Of a DNA stretch of 8,798 bases, positions 6,045 through 8,798 are shown piece after piece (the first letter of the stretch is position 1; every line of letters begins with the position of its first letter). The translations under genes and the position numbers were made by a program. Under the pieces are notes generated by a model. It searched no databases. It was given only the letters and a program-made list of their open reading frames with translations, and was not told the origin of the DNA. The stretch comes from Clostridiales bacterium (GTDB taxonomy: Bacteria > Bacillota > Clostridia > Oscillospirales > Acutalibacteraceae), in contig DYBQ01000053.1 of NCBI GenBank assembly GCA_019418545.1, positions 1-8,798 on the forward strand, written 5' to 3'.

Positions 6045-6061
6045 GAAGGATGGGTTATAAT
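6033..6061 (+). promoter_or_regulatory. Promoter of the decarboxylase gamma-beta unit
   Basis: TTGAAA (6033-6038), a spacer of exactly 17 bases and a perfect TATAAT (6056-6061). The expected start near 6068 leaves a leader of about 140 bases before the first gene. Confidence 0.88.
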
Positions 6062-6067
6062 TAGAAG

Positions 6068-6210
6068 CAAATCGATTTTGTTAATTTTTTGGCAGACAAG
6101 GAAGCTTTGTCTGAGTGGGAAAGAGATTGCTGCTCGGGGCAGAGTTTATTTGTGTGTCAGAACGGGTATGGAAATGCCCGAGAGTTTACAGATAGGGGGA
6201 TTACCTAAGT
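6068..6210 (+). promoter_or_regulatory. Structured 5' leader of the decarboxylase unit, possible cis-regulatory RNA
   Basis: The leader holds several hairpins. The first is CAGACAA/TTGTCTG (6093-6099 with 6107-6113). The second is CTGC/GCAG with loop TCGGG (6130-6142). The third is CGGGTA/TGCCCG with one G-U pair (6163-6168 with 6175-6180). The run CTCGGG (6133-6138) is also exactly complementary to CCCGAG (6177-6182), so the 3' arm of hairpin three has two possible partners. Near the start codon TAGG (6193-6196) can pair with CCTA (6204-6207), touching the ribosome binding site AGGGGG (6194-6199). I do not recognise a known riboswitch class or a T-box motif. Confidence 0.4.
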
Positions 6211-6603
6211 ATGCCATCTGCAGAAAACATGGGCATTGCGCTCAACATTTTGCTGACCGGTCTGGTTGTGGTGTTTGCCGCTTTGATTGTGTTGACCTTT
6301 ATTATTAAGGGCTATGGCGCAATCGTTACTTCTCTGACCGGAAAAAAGAAAAAATCCACAACGAACAACACTCCGCCTGCTCCGCCGGCACCGAAAGCCG
6401 CTGCGCCGAAGGCTGCCGTAAAGGCTCCTGCAGCACCTGCTGCACAGGATGGAATTCCCGGTGAAGTGATTGCCGCAATTGCTGCTGCTGTGGATTATAC
6501 TTATGGCGCCGGTACGCATGTCATTCGTGCGGTTCGCCGCGTGCCCCAGAATCGTTCCGCATGGGGAAGCGCGGGACTGGCAGAAAATACCCGTCCTTTC
6601 TAA
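6211..6603 (+). CDS. oadG: Sodium-pump decarboxylase gamma subunit, OadG family
   Basis: A 130-residue small subunit that anchors the soluble carboxyltransferase/biotin part of a Na+-translocating decarboxylase to its membrane subunit. One membrane span lies at about 8-33 (ALNILLTGLVVVFAALIVLTFII). A basic patch GKKKKS (44-49) is on the cytoplasmic side. A Pro/Ala-rich linker follows at about 54-79 (PPAPPAPKAAAPKAA...), then a conserved tail, GIPGEVIAAIAAAVDYTYG (81-99) and IRAVRRVPQNRSAW (105-118), the 'isP.vvAAIaAAV...irRv...saW' pattern of the family. The ATG is 11 bases after AGGGGG. The beta gene follows after 80 bases. Family membership is firm, but the substrate (oxaloacetate, methylmalonyl-CoA or glutaconyl-CoA) cannot be told from gamma, so the symbol is by family. 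Confidence 0.86.
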   Translation: MPSAENMGIALNILLTGLVVVFAALIVLTFIIKGYGAIVTSLTGKKKKSTTNNTPPAPPAPKAAAPKAAVKAPAAPAAQDGIPGEVIAAIAAAVDYTYGAGTHVIRAVRRVPQNRSAWGSAGLAENTRPF

Positions 6604-6646
6604 GGGGACTGGAGAAGTCAATTTCTGTTTGTAAACAGGTTCCCTT
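6602..6646 (+). promoter_or_regulatory. Intercistronic stem-loop between gamma and beta genes
   Basis: AAGGGGAC (6602-6609, beginning in the gamma stop codon) pairs with GTTCCCTT (6639-6646, one G-U). Stacked against it is an inner hairpin from CTGTTTGTAAACAG (6625-6638). No T run follows directly, so it is not a clear terminator. It could stabilise or process the mRNA and set the gamma-to-beta ratio. Confidence 0.45.
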
Positions 6647-6683
6647 GTAAAGATTTGATTTTGAAAGAAAGGACTGTGATTCC

Positions 6684-7925
6684 GTGAGTGTATTGAATGA
6701 TTTGTGGGGCTCCATTGTCGGCATCCTTCAAACTTCCGGTTTTGCCACCAACGGCTGGGAAAACTATGTGATGATTGTAGTTGCCTGCGCCCTGTTCTAT
6801 CTGGCTATTAAAAAGCAATTTGAGCCTTTGCTGCTGCTGCCCATCGCTTTTGGTATGCTGATGGTCAACCTGTTCCCTGGCATTATGGCCACACCAACTA
6901 CTACCATGACCCCGGTAGCGGAGTATATGGCTACTCATGACGGGCAGACCGCTTCTTATGCTGTAACAGTTTTGAATAATGTGGAATACTATATGGTTCC
7001 TCAGAACGGCGGCCTGTTCTATTATCTGTATCAGGGCGTTAAGCTGGGCATCTACCCGCCCCTGATTTTCCTGGGCGTTGGCGCTATGACCGACTTCGGT
7101 CCCCTGATTTCCAACCCCAAGAGCTTTTTGCTGGGCGCTGCCGCACAGCTGGGTATCTTTGGCCCCTTTATCGGCGCAATCCTGTTGGGCTTCAGCCCCG
7201 AGCAGGCCGGTGCTATCGGTATTATCGGCGGCGCAGACGGCCCCACTGCAATTTTTGTTACCACCAAGCTGGCTCCCGAGCTGCTTGGACCCATCGCGGT
7301 TGCGGCTTATTCCTATATGGCTTTGGTGCCCATTATCCAGCCTCCGATTATGAAGGCTTTGACCAGCAAGAAAGAGCGCATGATTGTGATGGAGCAGCTG
7401 CGCCCCGTTACCAAGCTGGAAAAGATTTTGTTCCCCATTATCGTTACCATTTTGGTTTCCCTGCTGCTGCCTGATGCAGCTCCGCTGGTAGGTATGCTGA
7501 TGCTGGGTAACCTGATGCGCGAGAGCGGCGTGGTATCCCGTATTTCCAACACTGCCCAGAACGAGCTGATGAATATCATCACCATCTTCTTGGGAACCAC
7601 TGTTGGTGCTACTGCTACCGGTAAAGTGTTCCTCAATCTCCAAACTTTGGGAATCATTGTTTTGGGATTGGCTGCATTCTGTGTGGGTACTGCCGGCGGC
7701 GTGCTGTTTGCCAAGCTCATGTGCAAGTTTTCGGGCGGCAAAATCAACCCCCTCATCGGTTCTGCCGGTGTGTCTGCGGTTCCCATGGCTGCCCGTGTGT
7801 CTCAGAAGGTTGGCCAGGCTGAGAATCCTTCCAACTTCCTGCTCATGCACGCCATGGGCCCCAACGTGGCCGGTGTTATCGGTTCCGCCGTTGCTGCTGG
7901 TGTGCTGATTAGCATCCTCGGCTAA
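6684..7925 (+). CDS. oadB: Sodium-pump decarboxylase beta subunit, OadB/MmdB/GcdB family
   Basis: A 413-residue integral membrane subunit that decarboxylates carboxybiotin and exports Na+. Motifs include YQGVKLGIYPPLIFLGVGAM (116-135), TDFGPLISNP (136-145), GGADGPTAIF (182-191), GNLMRESGV (275-283) and INPLIGSAGVSAVPMAAR (354-371). Residues reported as functional in Klebsiella OadB fall at a constant offset of 18: Asp203/Asp185, Tyr229/Tyr211, Asn373/Asn355, Gly377/Gly359, Ser382/Ser364, Arg389/Arg371. The pump is therefore probably active. Residues about 66-108 form a polar stretch after the second span, possibly an external insertion. The start is a GTG (6684) 10 bases after AAAGGA. A terminator follows, so gamma and beta form their own transcript. 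No alpha subunit or biotin carrier is in the window. The paralogues for oxaloacetate, methylmalonyl-CoA, malonate and glutaconyl-CoA are too alike to name the substrate, so the symbol is by family. Confidence 0.93.
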   Translation: MSVLNDLWGSIVGILQTSGFATNGWENYVMIVVACALFYLAIKKQFEPLLLLPIAFGMLMVNLFPGIMATPTTTMTPVAEYMATHDGQTASYAVTVLNNVEYYMVPQNGGLFYYLYQGVKLGIYPPLIFLGVGAMTDFGPLISNPKSFLLGAAAQLGIFGPFIGAILLGFSPEQAGAIGIIGGADGPTAIFVTTKLAPELLGPIAVAAYSYMALVPIIQPPIMKALTSKKERMIVMEQLRPVTKLEKILFPIIVTILVSLLLPDAAPLVGMLMLGNLMRESGVVSRISNTAQNELMNIITIFLGTTVGATATGKVFLNLQTLGIIVLGLAAFCVGTAGGVLFAKLMCKFSGGKINPLIGSAGVSAVPMAARVSQKVGQAENPSNFLLMHAMGPNVAGVIGSAVAAGVLISILG

Positions 7926-7949
7926 TATTGCCTGTTGTAAAATAAATGG

Positions 7950-7981
7950 CCCCTGCGGGTTTTCCGCAGGGGTTTATTTAT
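7950..7981 (+). terminator. Rho-independent terminator after the beta subunit gene
   Basis: CCCCTGCGG (7950-7958) pairs perfectly with CCGCAGGGG (7964-7972) around a GTTTT loop, followed by TTTATTTAT. AT-rich flanks (AATAAAT before, TTTATTT after) extend the dyad, so it may also work from the other strand. Confidence 0.9.
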
Positions 7982-7994
7982 AAATTTTGAAACT

Positions 7995-8033
7995 ATTTGT
8001 ATTGTAAATATCCGATATTACGATTTGTATAGA
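7995..8033 (+). promoter_or_regulatory. Probable control region of the fumarase-subunit gene
   Basis: A near-palindrome GTAAATATC-C-GATATTAC (8004-8021, one base missing in the right arm) is flanked by two copies of ATTTGTAT (7995-8002 and 8023-8030). A promoter must lie here because a terminator precedes it, but boxes are poor: TTGTAA (8002-8007) and TATAGA (8028-8033) are 20 bases apart. Confidence 0.3.
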
Positions 8034-8057
8034 AAATTGATGTAGGAGGTAATGGTG

Positions 8058-8588
8058 ATGAATGAAATCAAGGTGCATACTTCCCAAATTTCTAAGCTTG
8101 CACCTGTGCTTCATGCCGGGGACAGGGTGCTTCTGTCCGGCACCATTTATACGGCACGGGACGCAGCCCACAAGCGTATTTTTGCCCTGCTGGATGAAGG
8201 AAAGGAGCTTCCCTTCCCACTGGAAGGCTCTTGTGTGTATTATGCAGGCCCCACCCCCACCCCAAAAGGCATGGCCATTGGCTCCTGTGGGCCGACTACC
8301 AGCAGCCGGATGGATGTGTTTGCGCCGCGGCTGCTGGATTTGGGCATGAAATGTATGATTGGAAAGGGGCAGCGTGCCAAGCCGGTGGTGGACGCCATTG
8401 TGCGAAGCGGCGGCGTATATCTTTGCGCCGTGGGCGGTGCAGGCGCTTTGGCGGCAAAAGCTGTGAAGTCGCTGGAAGTGATTGCCTTTGAGGATTTGGG
8501 TTGTGAATCGGTAAAACGGCTGGAAATTGAAAATTTTCCGCTGCTGGTGGCCATTGATTGCCATGGCGGCAATCTGTTTGAGAGGTGA
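8058..8588 (+). CDS. Class I fumarate hydratase beta-type subunit (Fe-S hydro-lyase C-terminal domain)
   Basis: A 176-residue protein equal to the C-terminal domain of class I (4Fe-4S) fumarases, or to the beta subunit of two-part fumarases and L-tartrate dehydratases. Motifs are GDRVLLSGTIYTARDAAHKR (21-40), YYAGPTP (61-67), IGSCGPTTSSRMD (74-86), MIGKGQR (100-106) and a glycine-rich VGGAGALAA (125-133). In known class I fumarase structures the TARD arginine, the GPTTxxRMD threonine and arginine and the GKG lysine line the active site; all are present. The Fe-S cysteines belong to the alpha part, which is not seen before or after this gene, so it needs a partner from elsewhere. Starts at 8052 and 8055 are also in frame. 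I chose 8058 because it lies 7 bases after AGGAGGT (8044-8050). The next gene begins 5 bases after the stop. Fumarase versus tartrate dehydratase cannot be decided from this subunit alone. Confidence 0.87.
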   Translation: MNEIKVHTSQISKLAPVLHAGDRVLLSGTIYTARDAAHKRIFALLDEGKELPFPLEGSCVYYAGPTPTPKGMAIGSCGPTTSSRMDVFAPRLLDLGMKCMIGKGQRAKPVVDAIVRSGGVYLCAVGGAGALAAKAVKSLEVIAFEDLGCESVKRLEIENFPLLVAIDCHGGNLFER

Positions 8589-8593
8589 CTTTT

Positions 8594-8798
8594 TTGACAC
8601 AGCTTTTGATTCGACTGTTCATTCCAAACTGGCAGAATACAGAAAGCGCTGCTGTCCGGGAAAAGTATGGAAAGGTGGCGGGCTTTACAGGCGTTGTGAC
8701 CAACCTTCTGCTTGCGCTGTTAAAGCTGGTGACCGGTCTGCTCTTTCATAGTATTGCCATTATGGCGGATGCGGTGAACAACTTTTTCGACTCGGCTT
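8594..8798 (+). CDS. Cation diffusion facilitator (CDF) family efflux protein, N-terminal part
   Basis: The first 68 residues of a CDF metal exporter, cut by the window end. REKYGKVAGFTGVVTNLLLALLKLVTGLLFHSIAIMADAVNNFFDSA (22-68) has the family's first span and second-span ADAxNNxxD motif. Asn62 and Asp66 sit where the transport site needs an N/D/H-x-x-x-D pair. Asn at the first position is reported in manganese-type CDF proteins such as pneumococcal MntE and contrasts with His in zinc-type CzcD, so Mn2+ or Fe2+ export is more likely than Zn2+; this is inference from one motif. The start is a TTG (8594-8596) shortly after AGAGGTGA, which overlaps the stop of the fumarase-subunit gene. The 5-base gap implies co-transcription with it. 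Confidence 0.87.
   Translation, partial: MTQLLIRLFIPNWQNTESAAVREKYGKVAGFTGVVTNLLLALLKLVTGLLFHSIAIMADAVNNFFDSA

Noticed and set aside
5856..6308. 150-codon plus-strand frame across the decarboxylase promoter region
   Set aside because: It contains the terminator, the promoter and the leader, and overlaps the start of the gamma gene in another frame; it lacks a convincing ribosome binding site and protein-like composition.
6618..7850. 410-codon open frame on the minus strand opposite the beta subunit gene
   Set aside because: It is antisense to a gene with clear family motifs, and its product is a His/Gln/Asn-rich sequence typical of reading codon-biased DNA backwards. It has no recognisable domain.

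Overview
This 8.8 kb window looks like chromosomal DNA of an anaerobic, low-to-mid GC Gram-positive bacterium of the Clostridia, plausibly a gut Oscillospiraceae-type organism. The reasons are the strong AGGAGG-type ribosome binding sites, TTG and GTG starts, Bacillus-type sigma-A promoters, a Firmicutes-type NagB, a YtrA-type GntR regulator with its ABC exporter, and a sodium-pump decarboxylase beta/gamma pair. The taxonomic placement is inference. No tRNA, rRNA, CRISPR array, insertion sequence or phage structural gene is visible.

Layout, left to right. (1) 1-1970: the 3' tail of an unidentified upstream gene, then a 620-residue protein with two M16 (insulinase-like) peptidase folds. It has lost the zinc motif and carries a charged C-terminal extension of about 210 residues. 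(2) 2076-2905: nagB (glucosamine-6-phosphate deaminase), closed by a terminator that probably works in both directions. (3) 2964-3768, minus strand: an HD-domain phosphohydrolase and a 47-residue single-span membrane peptide, each with its own promoter. (4) 3878-5903: a GntR/YtrA regulator, an ABC ATPase and a permease with overlapping ends. They follow a TTGACA-17-TATGAT promoter overlapped by a perfect 10-bp inverted repeat, the likely autoregulatory operator, and end at a strong terminator. (5) 5904-7981: a regulatory region of about 300 bases (nested inverted repeat, consensus promoter, leader of about 140 nt with competing hairpins), then the gamma and beta subunits of a sodium-translocating decarboxylase and a terminator. 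(6) 8058 to the window end: a class I fumarase beta-type subunit, then the start of a cation diffusion facilitator 5 bases downstream.

How they may work together. NagB feeds amino-sugar carbon into glycolysis as fructose-6-phosphate. The beta/gamma decarboxylase subunits would couple decarboxylation of a carboxybiotin intermediate to Na+ export, but the carboxyltransferase and biotin carrier they need are not in the window. The fumarase beta subunit likewise lacks its alpha partner here. The best candidates for undescribed biology are the control region ahead of the decarboxylase pair and the degenerate M16 protein. Nothing here amounts to a clearly new multi-gene system.
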